A DNA stretch of 19,422 nucleotides from Patescibacteria group bacterium (GTDB taxonomy: Bacteria > Patescibacteriota > Gracilibacteria > UBA1369 > LOWO2-01-FULL-3): assembly GCA_018818755.1 (NCBI GenBank), contig JAHIRL010000095.1:1-19422 (forward strand). The letters run 5' to 3'. The number at the start of each line of letters is the position of its first letter. Position 1 is the stretch's first letter. The translations under genes were made by a program, and so were the position numbers. The notes beneath the pieces are model-generated. The model had not been told where the DNA came from and did no database searches. It saw only the letters and a program-made list of their open reading frames with translations. This document shows positions 6,758 to 13,323 of this stretch, in pieces.

Positions 6758-7933
6758 CTAAAAATCCAATATCTCCACCCCCTCATAAGCCTCCACCAAC
6801 AATCCATCTATATCCAAAAACTTCTCCAACTCCCGCACATCATAAGGATTGGCATCCAAAACAGGATGCTTCGGACTAAACATCGCACAAGTGTCCTTGC
6901 AGGGAAGCCTAGAAATCTCAAAAGTCCCAATCTTTTCAGCTACATTAACCACATCTTCCTTATCGAAGGCAATAAGCGGGGAGTAAATGGGCAAACTAGC
7001 CGCCTCGCGAATAGCATACATATTTTCAGTAGTCTGCGAAGCCACCTGACCAAAACTATCCCCGGTAATCAAGCCCTTAGCCTTCACCTTCCGCGCCACC
7101 ATCTCAGACAAACGAATCATCATCCTGCGATATAAAACAACCCGATATTTAGCCGGAATCTCCAAAGTCTTAGCAATAGTTTCCTGAATTTTAGTAAGAG
7201 GAATTAAATACAATTTTGCACTGACCCCAAAATCGCAAAGAATCTTCACCAACTTCTTCACATTTTCAACCTCAACCTCATCAGTATAAGGATAAGAATG
7301 GAAATGTACAAAATAAACCTTCGCCCCCCGCCTCATCATCAAATAAGAAGCAACAGGGGAATCGATCCCCGTAGAGATAAGAGACAAGAGCCGTCCACCA
7401 CTAGCAACCGGCAAACCCCCCGCCCCCTCGTATCGCTTAAAACTAAAAAAAGCCATTTCATTAAATATCTCCACCTGTACAACTAAATCAGCGGCCTCCA
7501 TCTTCACCTTTTTATCAATCCCAGTCCGCAGCAAAATAGCCCCAAGTTCTCGCTCTACCTGACTGGAATTCAGCGGATAAAGCTGAGATCGCTTACACTT
7601 CACCCGAAAAGTTGCAACTGCATCCAAATCCGGCAAATTCTCAAAAATCTGCGCTCCCAACTTCTCAACATCAAGATCTCCGGCAAAATAAAATCCAAAA
7701 TACCTAATTCCAAAAATTCTACCAACAACCCGCGCATAAGCCTCCTCATCCACGCCTTCCTCAAGCGGAATATATATCCGGCCAATACTATGCTTAACAC
7801 TATGAGTCAAAGAAAATTCAGAGTTTAAACGATCTCGTAAAGTTTTCACCAACTTCTTTACAAAAAAATCCTTGTTATTCCCCTTAAGCCCCAATTCGTG
7901 ATAATGTACAATCAAATATTTTGCTAGACTCAT
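6758..7933 (-). CDS. thiI: tRNA 4-thiouridine synthase ThiI
   Basis: ThiI adenylates U8 of tRNA and transfers sulfur to make 4-thiouridine, a near-UV sensor; in many bacteria it also supplies sulfur for thiamin. The 391 residues show an N-terminal ferredoxin-like part (KYLIVHYHELGLKGNN), a THUMP domain (about 60-170) and a PP-loop ATPase. The loop is S187-T-G-I-D-S192, against the more usual SGGIDS, so threonine replaces one glycine. The QVASQTTENMYAI region and the catalytic-cysteine motif PCKDTCAMFSPKHP follow, with C349 matching E. coli C344. No rhodanese domain is attached, as in the shorter Gram-positive type. I chose ATG 7933 because family members begin just before this strand; the ATG at 7978 would leave 5 bases to the divergent gene. 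It is divergent from a TrmB-like regulator. Confidence 0.93.
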   Translation of the reverse strand: MSLAKYLIVHYHELGLKGNNKDFFVKKLVKTLRDRLNSEFSLTHSVKHSIGRIYIPLEEGVDEEAYARVVGRIFGIRYFGFYFAGDLDVEKLGAQIFENLPDLDAVATFRVKCKRSQLYPLNSSQVERELGAILLRTGIDKKVKMEAADLVVQVEIFNEMAFFSFKRYEGAGGLPVASGGRLLSLISTGIDSPVASYLMMRRGAKVYFVHFHSYPYTDEVEVENVKKLVKILCDFGVSAKLYLIPLTKIQETIAKTLEIPAKYRVVLYRRMMIRLSEMVARKVKAKGLITGDSFGQVASQTTENMYAIREAASLPIYSPLIAFDKEDVVNVAEKIGTFEISRLPCKDTCAMFSPKHPVLDANPYDVRELEKFLDIDGLLVEAYEGVEILDF

Positions 7934-7983
7934 TTGACAAAACTGTGAAAAAATATTAAAGTTGCAAACTAAAACCATTCTAT

Positions 7984-8781
7984 ATGGACTTAAATCGAAA
8001 ACTCAAGCAAATATTAGGCAATTCGGGACTAAGTGAAGATGAAATCGCTTTCTATCTCAACATTTTAAAAAACCCAAATTCCACCATATACGATCTCAGC
8101 AAGCGCACAGCAATCCCGAAAGATAGGGGATATCGCATTACAGAAAAACTAATAGATGAAAAACTAATAAATGCAGAAGGTAATCGACAAAAACGACTCA
8201 CAGCAGCGAAACTTAATGGATACATAGATGGGCTGATGAGCCAAGGACGGGAATTTTATAAAAACGCTGAACGGCTCCGTGAAATAAAACCATTCTTAAA
8301 AATAATGGAAAACAGTGAAGAAAACCAAAGCATAGAAACATTCAGCGAAGAAGAAATCGGTGAAAAATTTGTAGACCTAAGCTATTTAAATTGGGACAAA
8401 ATACTTTCATACGGCAATTTTGAGATGGGCATTGAAAAGATGGGAATAGATACAGATCAACAATTTGTTCAACGCAGAATGAAAAAAGGACGCGGCTGTT
8501 TCCCGGTTTTCGCGAATCCAGGAAAATTAAGCTGGAACATCATAGACAATGACGAAAAAGAAATGCGCAAAACAAAAATAATCTACAACCAAAAACTTTC
8601 AGATTATTTCGTAATAATACTACCTGAAGCAAACACCACAGCCCTCTGGATTAAAGACGAAAACAACAAAGTTAGGGGAGCAGTCATCAAAAGTTCCATG
8701 CTTACAAAACTCCACTCCGGTCTTTACGACCACTTTTGGGAAGCTGCAAAATTCACAAAACTTCGTAAAATAGAAAAATAA
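7984..8781 (+). CDS. TrmB-like winged-helix transcriptional regulator
   Basis: The 265-residue protein has a TrmB-type winged helix at residues 1-65. It has the typical lead-in LGNSGLSEDEIAFYLNILKN, the first helix pair (TIYDLSKRTAIPKDRGYRI as turn and recognition helix) and a wing (LINAEGNRQKRLTAA). A helical linker follows (LMSQGREFYKNAERLREI). A C-terminal effector-like domain of about 150 residues has no motif I can assign to a ligand. TrmB-family proteins in archaea sense sugars; CPR members are mostly uncharacterised. A second, diverged member lies at 14166-14981. The gene is divergent from thiI across 50 bases, with a TTGACA at 7934-7939 but no good -10 at the right spacing. No target can be deduced; autoregulation or control of thiI would be guesses. 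Confidence 0.8.
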   Translation: MDLNRKLKQILGNSGLSEDEIAFYLNILKNPNSTIYDLSKRTAIPKDRGYRITEKLIDEKLINAEGNRQKRLTAAKLNGYIDGLMSQGREFYKNAERLREIKPFLKIMENSEENQSIETFSEEEIGEKFVDLSYLNWDKILSYGNFEMGIEKMGIDTDQQFVQRRMKKGRGCFPVFANPGKLSWNIIDNDEKEMRKTKIIYNQKLSDYFVIILPEANTTALWIKDENNKVRGAVIKSSMLTKLHSGLYDHFWEAAKFTKLRKIEK

Positions 8782-8834
8782 ATCATCGTTTTTTTCGCAT
8801 CAGTAAACAACTTTTCAAAAAAAACAGACAAAAT

Positions 8835-8873
8835 TTGTAATATAAAGATCAGCATTTAATATTTAGCTATACT
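8835..8873 (+). promoter_or_regulatory. Candidate promoter(s) for the CxxC gene
   Basis: Two overlapping candidates are present. One is TTGTAA (8835-8840), a 16-base spacer and TAATAT (8857-8862), giving a leader of about 10 bases. The other is TATACT (8868-8873) without a clear -35, which would place the start at 8880, at or inside the first ATG. The second would be leaderless or would favour the in-frame ATG at 8885. Confidence 0.35.
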
Positions 8874-8878
8874 AACTT

Positions 8879-9145
8879 ATGGCTATGAGCAATCAAAAAA
8901 TATGTAAATTATGCGAAAGGGCTTTTAAAATTCTGGAATTTGAAAAGGAATTTTATACAAAAAAAAATCTTCCGACTCCAGAAAATTGCCCCTTATGTAG
9001 ACAAACACGCAGACTCTCGCTCCGCAATGAAGATCGCCTTTATAAAAGAAGCTGTGACTCATGTGGGAAAAACATCCTAAGTACATACAAAGAAGATAGC
9101 CCATACAAAGTTTTCTGTCATGAATGTTTTTGGCAGGCCATATAA
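8879..9145 (+). pseudogene. N-terminal zinc-ribbon part of a split CxxC protein family member
   Basis: The 88-residue frame has four CxxC knuckles: CKLC (9-12), CPLC, CDSC and CHEC. It has the motifs FYTKKNLPTPENCPLC, RRLSLRNEDRLYKRSC and SPYKVFCHECFW. From memory of CPR genomes, these match the N-terminal double zinc-ribbon of a large (over 400 residues) cysteine-rich family of unknown function, whose reading frame continues into a cysteine-rich repeat. Here an in-frame TAA (9143-9145) ends the frame directly after this module, and the next gene resumes in the same frame nine bases later. Either the gene has been broken by a nonsense codon, or the two halves are now separate proteins that could reassemble. 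The metal ligands are intact. The function of the family is unknown; zinc binding is inferred. Confidence 0.6.
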
Positions 9146-9154
9146 TCGATTTTC

Positions 9155-10129
9155 ATGTTATATCTTGAAAAATTTGAAAAACTGAGAGATTCTCAACCAC
9201 GCTTGGCACTTGGTCAGGTATCCTGCGAAAATTGCGAATATTCAAACTATATAGGAGAATCGAAAAATTGCTATTTAGTAACAGATTGCTATCAATCCGA
9301 GAATTGTCTTTACGGCAAAAGGTTATTTTTCTGCGATTCCTGCATAGATTGTAACATCATGGAAAGATGCCAACTCTGTTATGGATGTACAAACTGCAAA
9401 AAAAGCTATAACTGCAACCATTCAAGAGAGTGTTTGAACTGCAGTGACTGTGATTTCTGCGAAAACCTCAAAGGATGTCAAAATTGTTTTGCCTGCATGA
9501 ACCTAAGGCAAAAGAAATATCACATACTCAATAAAAGATACTCACCGGAAGAATACGAAAAAATTGTCAAAAATGCTATGGAGTCCCCTGAAAAAATAAT
9601 CGAGAAATTCCAAGAATTTAAAAAAACACAACCACACCAGCAAAGCATCCAAGACTCCTGTGAAAACTGTGAGGGAGATCATTTATACAATTGTCAAAAC
9701 TGCCACTACTGCTTCGATTCCGAAAAATCAAAGGACAGTTTGTATTCTGACAAGTTAATTAATTGTGAAGATTGTTGTGATGTCGTCATTGGAGATTTTT
9801 CAAAATGGAATTACGAATGTGTTTCCTCCTATTTTCTACATAATTCCAATTTTTGCTACAACTGCTGGGAAAGTGCGAACCTTGAATACTGCGAGCAGTG
9901 CTTTCAGTGTCAGGATTGCCTCTTCTGCGTAAACCTTCAGCACAAACAATTCCACATCTTCAATATTCAATACACAAAAGAAGAATATCTCCAAAAAAAG
10001 TCCCAAATAATTTCAGAAATGAAGAAAACAGAAGAATACGGCAAATTCATAGGATCTACTTATCCCTACGAAGATACCTTAGCCCAAGAAAAACCGCAAC
10101 AACAAGGACCACAAAGCCTCCAAAAATAA
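9155..10129 (+). pseudogene. C-terminal cysteine-rich part of the split CxxC family member, truncated at its end
   Basis: The 324-residue product is extraordinarily cysteine-rich. Short CxxC and CxxxxxC units recur (CENCEYSN, CYLVTDCYQSENCLYG, CQLCYGCTNC, CSDCDFCENLKGCQNCFAC). Two similar blocks each end in a tyrosine-rich helix: FACMNLRQKKYHILNKRYSP near residue 120 and FCVNLQHKQFHIFNIQYTKE near 255. This is an internal duplication. It shares a frame with 8879-9145, and its ATG lies four codons after that stop. The C-terminus follows the family up to YPYEDTLAQE and then turns into a Q/P-rich tail. Remembered relatives continue there with a further zinc-ribbon module. The last 74 bases lie antisense to the dedA-like gene. 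I call it a probable decaying gene; a functional short variant is possible because the frame is otherwise open. Confidence 0.6.
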
Positions 10130-10673
10130 ACTTCAGACTACGATAATGCTCGGCAAGCAAATCCTGATTCGCCCCAAAATAATACCCAAGAAAAGTCAGA
10201 ACAATCACCCACAAACCCGATCCCAAAGCAGTAAACAGGATAAAAGACCAAAAAGGCATCTTTGAGAAACCTGCCGGAATAGAAATTAACTGACGAATAG
10301 CTGGAAGCAGCCTCCCTAAAAAAGTGGAAATTCGACCATACTTCAAAAAGAACTCTTCTGCATGCTCAAGCTTACGATGAGTAACTAGCAAATACTTCAT
10401 AAAATTTTTCTTCGCTAAACCATAAACCACACTTCTACCCAAATACCGCGCTAATACATAATTCAGACTTGCACCGGTCAAACTTCCCAAAACACCAGCT
10501 AAAACAATTAACCACACACTCATTTCACCATTCGAGGCCAAATAAGCCGCTGGCAACACTACTACTTCGGAAGGAAAAGGTATAAAACTACTCTCAATGG
10601 CCATCAACAAAAAAACTCCAAAATGTCCAAGCCCACGAGTAATCTCCAACAATGAATCGAAAATTTCAGTCAT
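10056..10673 (-). CDS. DedA-family membrane protein (VTT/SNARE-associated domain)
   Basis: The 205-residue integral membrane protein carries the DedA signature. Near the N-terminus E27-S-S-F-I-P-F-P-S-E36 carries the conserved acidic residues. A central amphipathic segment (LEHAEEFFLKYGRISTFLGRLLPAIRQLISIPAG) holds the G-R-x-x-P-x-x-R motif. Several hydrophobic helices follow, at about 137-165 and 180-198. DedA proteins are now viewed as lipid scramblases or flippases, with some recycling undecaprenyl phosphate, and are needed for membrane homeostasis. The substrate here is not readable. The start codon overlaps the upstream small gene's stop (TAATG), so translation is probably coupled. The 3' end overlaps the convergent CxxC gene by 74 bases, which is unusually long and may reflect a deletion in the partner. 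Confidence 0.9.
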   Translation of the reverse strand: MTEIFDSLLEITRGLGHFGVFLLMAIESSFIPFPSEVVVLPAAYLASNGEMSVWLIVLAGVLGSLTGASLNYVLARYLGRSVVYGLAKKNFMKYLLVTHRKLEHAEEFFLKYGRISTFLGRLLPAIRQLISIPAGFSKMPFWSFILFTALGSGLWVIVLTFLGYYFGANQDLLAEHYRSLKFIFGGFVVLVVAVFLGLRYLRRDK

Positions 10674-10894
10674 TAAATCAGATCCTTAAAGGACTTATCC
10701 GGCAAATAAATAACAAAAAGGCCCAAAGCGATACTAGCAATATCACTCAAAATAGGACTCCCAGGAAACAAATACAAATCCAGCAAATTCCAAACCCCCC
10801 TCCAAAACATCACAACCCCAAACGCAATCACTACAATCGTAAAAAAGGACTTACTAGGCTTTAAAGAAACCTCGAGAGACTTTCCGATTTTCAT
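10673..10894 (-). CDS. Small two-helix membrane protein
   Basis: The 73-residue protein has a short basic N-terminus followed by two hydrophobic segments: about 17-42 (FFTIVVIAFGVVMFWRGVWNLLDLYLF) and about 47-64 (SDIASIALGLFVIYL). It ends in a charged tail, LPDKSFKDLI. The W-R-G-x-W-x-L-x-D-x-Y motif, a P-G loop and a second helix containing I-x-L-G-L recur in small uncharacterised membrane proteins I recall from CPR and other bacteria; none has an assigned function that I know. It begins 16 bases after the tRNA-Leu 3' end and its TAA overlaps the dedA-like ATG (TAATG). The three genes therefore look like one transcript, and this protein may act with the DedA protein. Confidence 0.7.
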   Translation of the reverse strand: MKIGKSLEVSLKPSKSFFTIVVIAFGVVMFWRGVWNLLDLYLFPGSPILSDIASIALGLFVIYLPDKSFKDLI

Positions 10895-10910
10895 AAGTCG
10901 ATTGTTAAAA

Positions 10911-10997
10911 TGGTGCCCGGAGAGGGAATCGAACCCTCACTCCCTTGCGAGAACGGGATTTTGAATCCCGCGCGTCTACCAATTCCGCCATCCGGGC
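10911..10997 (-). tRNA. tRNA-Leu(CAA)
   Basis: The minus strand folds as a class II tRNA. The acceptor stem GCCCGGA pairs with TCCGGGC, with discriminator A and an encoded CCA (10913-10911). The D arm contains GGTAGACGC. The anticodon stem CGGGA/TCCCG closes the loop TTCAAAA, so the anticodon is CAA and reads UUG. A long variable arm (TTCTCGCAAGGGAG) and the T loop GTTCGATTC confirm leucine. A plausible promoter (TTTCAA, 17 bases, TAGATT) lies just upstream on the minus strand. Two protein genes follow immediately, so the tRNA probably heads a mixed tRNA/mRNA transcript. Confidence 0.95.
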
Positions 10998-11050
10998 AAT
11001 GCAGACAAAAAGAATCTATCAAAAAAGCCACAACTTTGAAAGAAAAAATA

Positions 11051-11079
11051 TTTCAAAAAATCACAAAAGTATGTACAAT
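11051..11079 (+). promoter_or_regulatory. Candidate promoter of obgE-pth
   Basis: TTTCAA (11051-11056), a 17-base spacer and TACAAT (11074-11079) put the start near 11086, 25 bases before the obgE ATG. The match is moderate. It lies outside the tRNA and supports the start at 11111. Confidence 0.45.
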
Positions 11080-11110
11080 ACAGCCACTAAATATTGTCAA
11101 CCCGCAAAAA

Positions 11111-12409
11111 ATGTTTCTAGATGAACACAAAATAAAGGTAGTAGGCGGCGCCGGAGGCGACGGATGTATGAGCTTTCGCCGCGAAAAATTTGTACCAAAA
11201 GGCGGACCGGACGGTGGCGATGCCGGAAACGGCGGGGACATCATAATAAAAGTAAATACACACCTCAACACCCTTAGCCACATGGCACATAAAAGGATTT
11301 TTAAAGCCGAAAGAGGAGGGCACGGACTGGGAAAAAACATGCACGGAGCAAACGCCTCACATCTAATAATTGAAGTCCCATTGGGAACCATTGTATACAA
11401 CGCAGATAAATCACAAATGATAGCCGATTTAAACCATATTGCCGACCAGGTAACAGTAGCAAAAGGGGGAAAAGGGGGGCTAGGAAACTCCAGATTCAAA
11501 ACCTCCACTCATCAGGCACCAAGATTTGCAGAAACAGGCGAACCCGGAGAAACAACAGAACTAACACTCGAACTAAAAATGGTAGCAGATGTAGGTATAA
11601 TTGGTCTACCATCAGCTGGAAAATCCACGCTAATCTCGGTTATTAGCAATGCCCGACCAAAAATTGCCGCATACCATTTTACCACCCTCACCCCAAACCT
11701 CGGCGTAGTAAATATGAGTAAATTTGGAGGCAGTGCAAATGATTCCTTTGTAGTCGCAGACATTCCCGGATTGATTGAAGGAGCAAGCGAAGGAAAAGGA
11801 CTGGGACACCAATTCTTAAAACACATTTCCAGAACAGCACTTCTAGTACACCTCGTAGATGCATCGCATCAAAACCCTAAGGAATCATATAAAACAATAA
11901 TCAAAGAACTTAAAAAGTTCGACAAAGACCTAGGTAAGAAACAAGAAATAATAGTAATCAATAAAATCGACCTTCTTGAAGAGAAAGAAATAAAGAAACT
12001 CAAAAAAACTCTTAAAGCAGATCACACAATTTCGGCATTAACCCACGAAGGCCTTAAGCCCTTAATGTTCGATATCACAAAGCAACTGCAAAAAATCAAA
12101 AAAGCAGAGCAAACAAAGAAAGATCAAGAGCCGGAACAAGAAGATATCGAAATCCACGAACCACATTTAGACAGAAATCGCTATGTTATAGATCAAATAA
12201 AAGAAACAGCGACCAAGAAAAGTTTCTATGTCAGCGGAAAGCGGTTAGAACAAATGATTATTATGACCAATCTAAACAATACTGAGGGATTGGAAAGAGT
12301 ATATCGTCAATTTGAAAAAACCGGTTTACAAAAAGAATTGAAAAAAAGAGGTGCAAAATTAGGAGATTGTGTTAGAATAAGCTCCAAATCAATACCATTC
12401 AGATCATGA
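11111..12409 (+). CDS. obgE: GTPase ObgE/CgtA
   Basis: ObgE is an essential GTPase that guards 50S subunit maturation and links it to nucleotide stress signals. The 432 residues start MFLDEHKIKVVGGAGGDGC, the glycine-rich Obg fold (about 1-155, with KGGPDGGDAGNGGD). The G domain follows: GLPSAGKS at 165-172, DIPG at 217-220, NKID at 284-287. A C-terminal OCT domain (about 355-432) carries the pattern FYVSGKRLEQMI and ends GAKLGDCVRI. The frame stays open upstream to 10910, but that stretch reads through the antisense of tRNA-Leu, so ATG 11111 is the true start. No Shine-Dalgarno motif is visible. Its TGA overlaps the pth start (ATGA), indicating translational coupling. The usual rplU-rpmA-obg order is not kept: rplU lies two genes downstream and rpmA is not in the window. 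Confidence 0.96.
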   Translation: MFLDEHKIKVVGGAGGDGCMSFRREKFVPKGGPDGGDAGNGGDIIIKVNTHLNTLSHMAHKRIFKAERGGHGLGKNMHGANASHLIIEVPLGTIVYNADKSQMIADLNHIADQVTVAKGGKGGLGNSRFKTSTHQAPRFAETGEPGETTELTLELKMVADVGIIGLPSAGKSTLISVISNARPKIAAYHFTTLTPNLGVVNMSKFGGSANDSFVVADIPGLIEGASEGKGLGHQFLKHISRTALLVHLVDASHQNPKESYKTIIKELKKFDKDLGKKQEIIVINKIDLLEEKEIKKLKKTLKADHTISALTHEGLKPLMFDITKQLQKIKKAEQTKKDQEPEQEDIEIHEPHLDRNRYVIDQIKETATKKSFYVSGKRLEQMIIMTNLNNTEGLERVYRQFEKTGLQKELKKRGAKLGDCVRISSKSIPFRS

Positions 12410-12957
12410 AAATTATAATTGGACTTGGAAATATCGGAGAAAAGTACGAAAACACAAGACACAATGTGGGATTTCGTCTCATTCAAAGATTCACCGACCA
12501 AAAAAAAGATGAAATTTCCTTCACCGAAAGCAAAAGACTCAATGCATACCTGGCAAAAAGTAAATTCAAAGGTAAAGAGCTACTTTTTGTTTTACCAACA
12601 ACCTATATGAATAACTCGGGAGAAGCAGTTCAAAAAATTCTCCAATTCTATAAAGAAAAACCTCAAAATATGGTGGTTGTCTACGATGATATAGATCTAC
12701 CCCTTGGAAAAATACGCACAAGAAAAAGTGGATCAGCTGGAACACACAACGGAATGCGCTCAATAATCGAGGCCATCGGAAAAAATTTCACTAGAATTAG
12801 AATCGGCATTGAAAGCCGGGGAGAATACGCCCCAAACCTCATGGATTTAAGTAGCTTTGTTCTGGGAAAATTCTCCAATAAAGAACAAACAATCATCGAA
12901 GAATCAATTGAGCAGGGGATTAAGGAATTAAAAAACTGGATATTGGCCAAAAATTAG
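12406..12957 (+). CDS. pth: Peptidyl-tRNA hydrolase
   Basis: Pth cleaves the ester bond of peptidyl-tRNA released from stalled ribosomes and recycles the tRNA. The 183 residues carry the family signature from the first strand: GLGNIGEKYENTRHNVGF, with N9 and catalytic H19. The TTYMNNSGEAV region supplies a conserved asparagine, D94 lies in VVVYDDIDLPLG, and N115 in AGTHNGMRSI. Length is normal for the bacterial enzyme (about 180-200). The start overlaps the obgE stop by four bases (ATGA). The pairing of an assembly GTPase with a tRNA recycling enzyme suggests a translation-quality operon. It is followed after 54 bases by rplU, which has its own candidate promoter. Confidence 0.96.
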   Translation: MKIIIGLGNIGEKYENTRHNVGFRLIQRFTDQKKDEISFTESKRLNAYLAKSKFKGKELLFVLPTTYMNNSGEAVQKILQFYKEKPQNMVVVYDDIDLPLGKIRTRKSGSAGTHNGMRSIIEAIGKNFTRIRIGIESRGEYAPNLMDLSSFVLGKFSNKEQTIIEESIEQGIKELKNWILAKN

Positions 12958-12958
12958 C

Positions 12959-12987
12959 TTGACCAAAAGCCATTTATCACCTAAATT
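12959..12987 (+). promoter_or_regulatory. Candidate promoter of rplU
   Basis: TTGACC (12959-12964), a 17-base spacer and TAAATT (12982-12987) lie in the 54-base gap after pth. The predicted start near 12994 leaves an AT-rich leader of 18 bases with no Shine-Dalgarno motif before the ATG at 13012. Confidence 0.5.
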
Positions 12988-13011
12988 TGTACAGCATTTA
13001 AACAAAACACT

Positions 13012-13323
13012 ATGTTCGCAATTATAGAAACAGCAGGTGCCCAATATAAAGTAGAGAAGGGGGCAAAAATAGAAGTAAATAGAATGGAGGGAAAAGAGGG
13101 ATCAAGTATCAAAATTGATCAAGTTCTTTTAATCGATGACAACGGAAAAGTTGAAGTCGGCACACCAACAGTTGGTGCAGAAGTAACCGCAAAAATCCTT
13201 GAGCACAAGAGAGGTGAAAAAATTGTTGTCTTCAAAATGAAAGCAAAAAAGAGATACCAAAAAACACAAGGACACAGACAAGAACTAACAGTCTTAGAAA
13301 TAACAGACATTAAGCAGAAATAG
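13012..13323 (+). CDS. rplU: 50S ribosomal protein L21
   Basis: L21 binds 23S rRNA domain II in the large subunit. The 103 residues match the family length and pattern: MFAIIETAGAQYKVEKGAKI at the N-terminus, then the conserved G-x-P-T-V-x-x-A-x-V-x-A-K-I-L, and the basic RNA-binding run VFKMKAKKRYQKTQGHRQ ending in the last strand ELTVLEITDI. In most bacteria rplU sits directly upstream of rpmA (L27) and obg; here it is downstream of obgE-pth and no L27 gene is in the window. The last 14 bases overlap the convergent pseudouridine synthase gene. Confidence 0.96.
   Translation: MFAIIETAGAQYKVEKGAKIEVNRMEGKEGSSIKIDQVLLIDDNGKVEVGTPTVGAEVTAKILEHKRGEKIVVFKMKAKKRYQKTQGHRQELTVLEITDIKQK

Noticed and set aside
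6688..6807. 40-residue N-terminal extension of the hypothetical gene 6157-6687
   Set aside because: It overlaps the thiI coding end and contains the gene's own extended -10 promoter. The ATG at 6687 fits the promoter.
7934..7978. Earlier thiI start adding 15 residues
   Set aside because: ThiI proteins start just before the strand at MSLAKYLIVHY, and the earlier ATG leaves 5 bases to the divergent gene.
9200..9960. CRISPR-like or tandem DNA repeat suggested by recurring TGT/TGC spacing
   Set aside because: The periodicity is at the protein level (CxxC units); the nucleotide units are not identical or evenly spaced.
10910..11110. 67-codon N-terminal extension of ObgE, beginning MVPGEGIEPS
   Set aside because: It is the translation of the antisense of tRNA-Leu(CAA), a well-known annotation artefact. 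The Obg fold begins at the ATG at 11111.
11053..11508. 151-residue open frame antisense to obgE
   Set aside because: Proline-rich shadow created by the glycine codons of the Obg fold.
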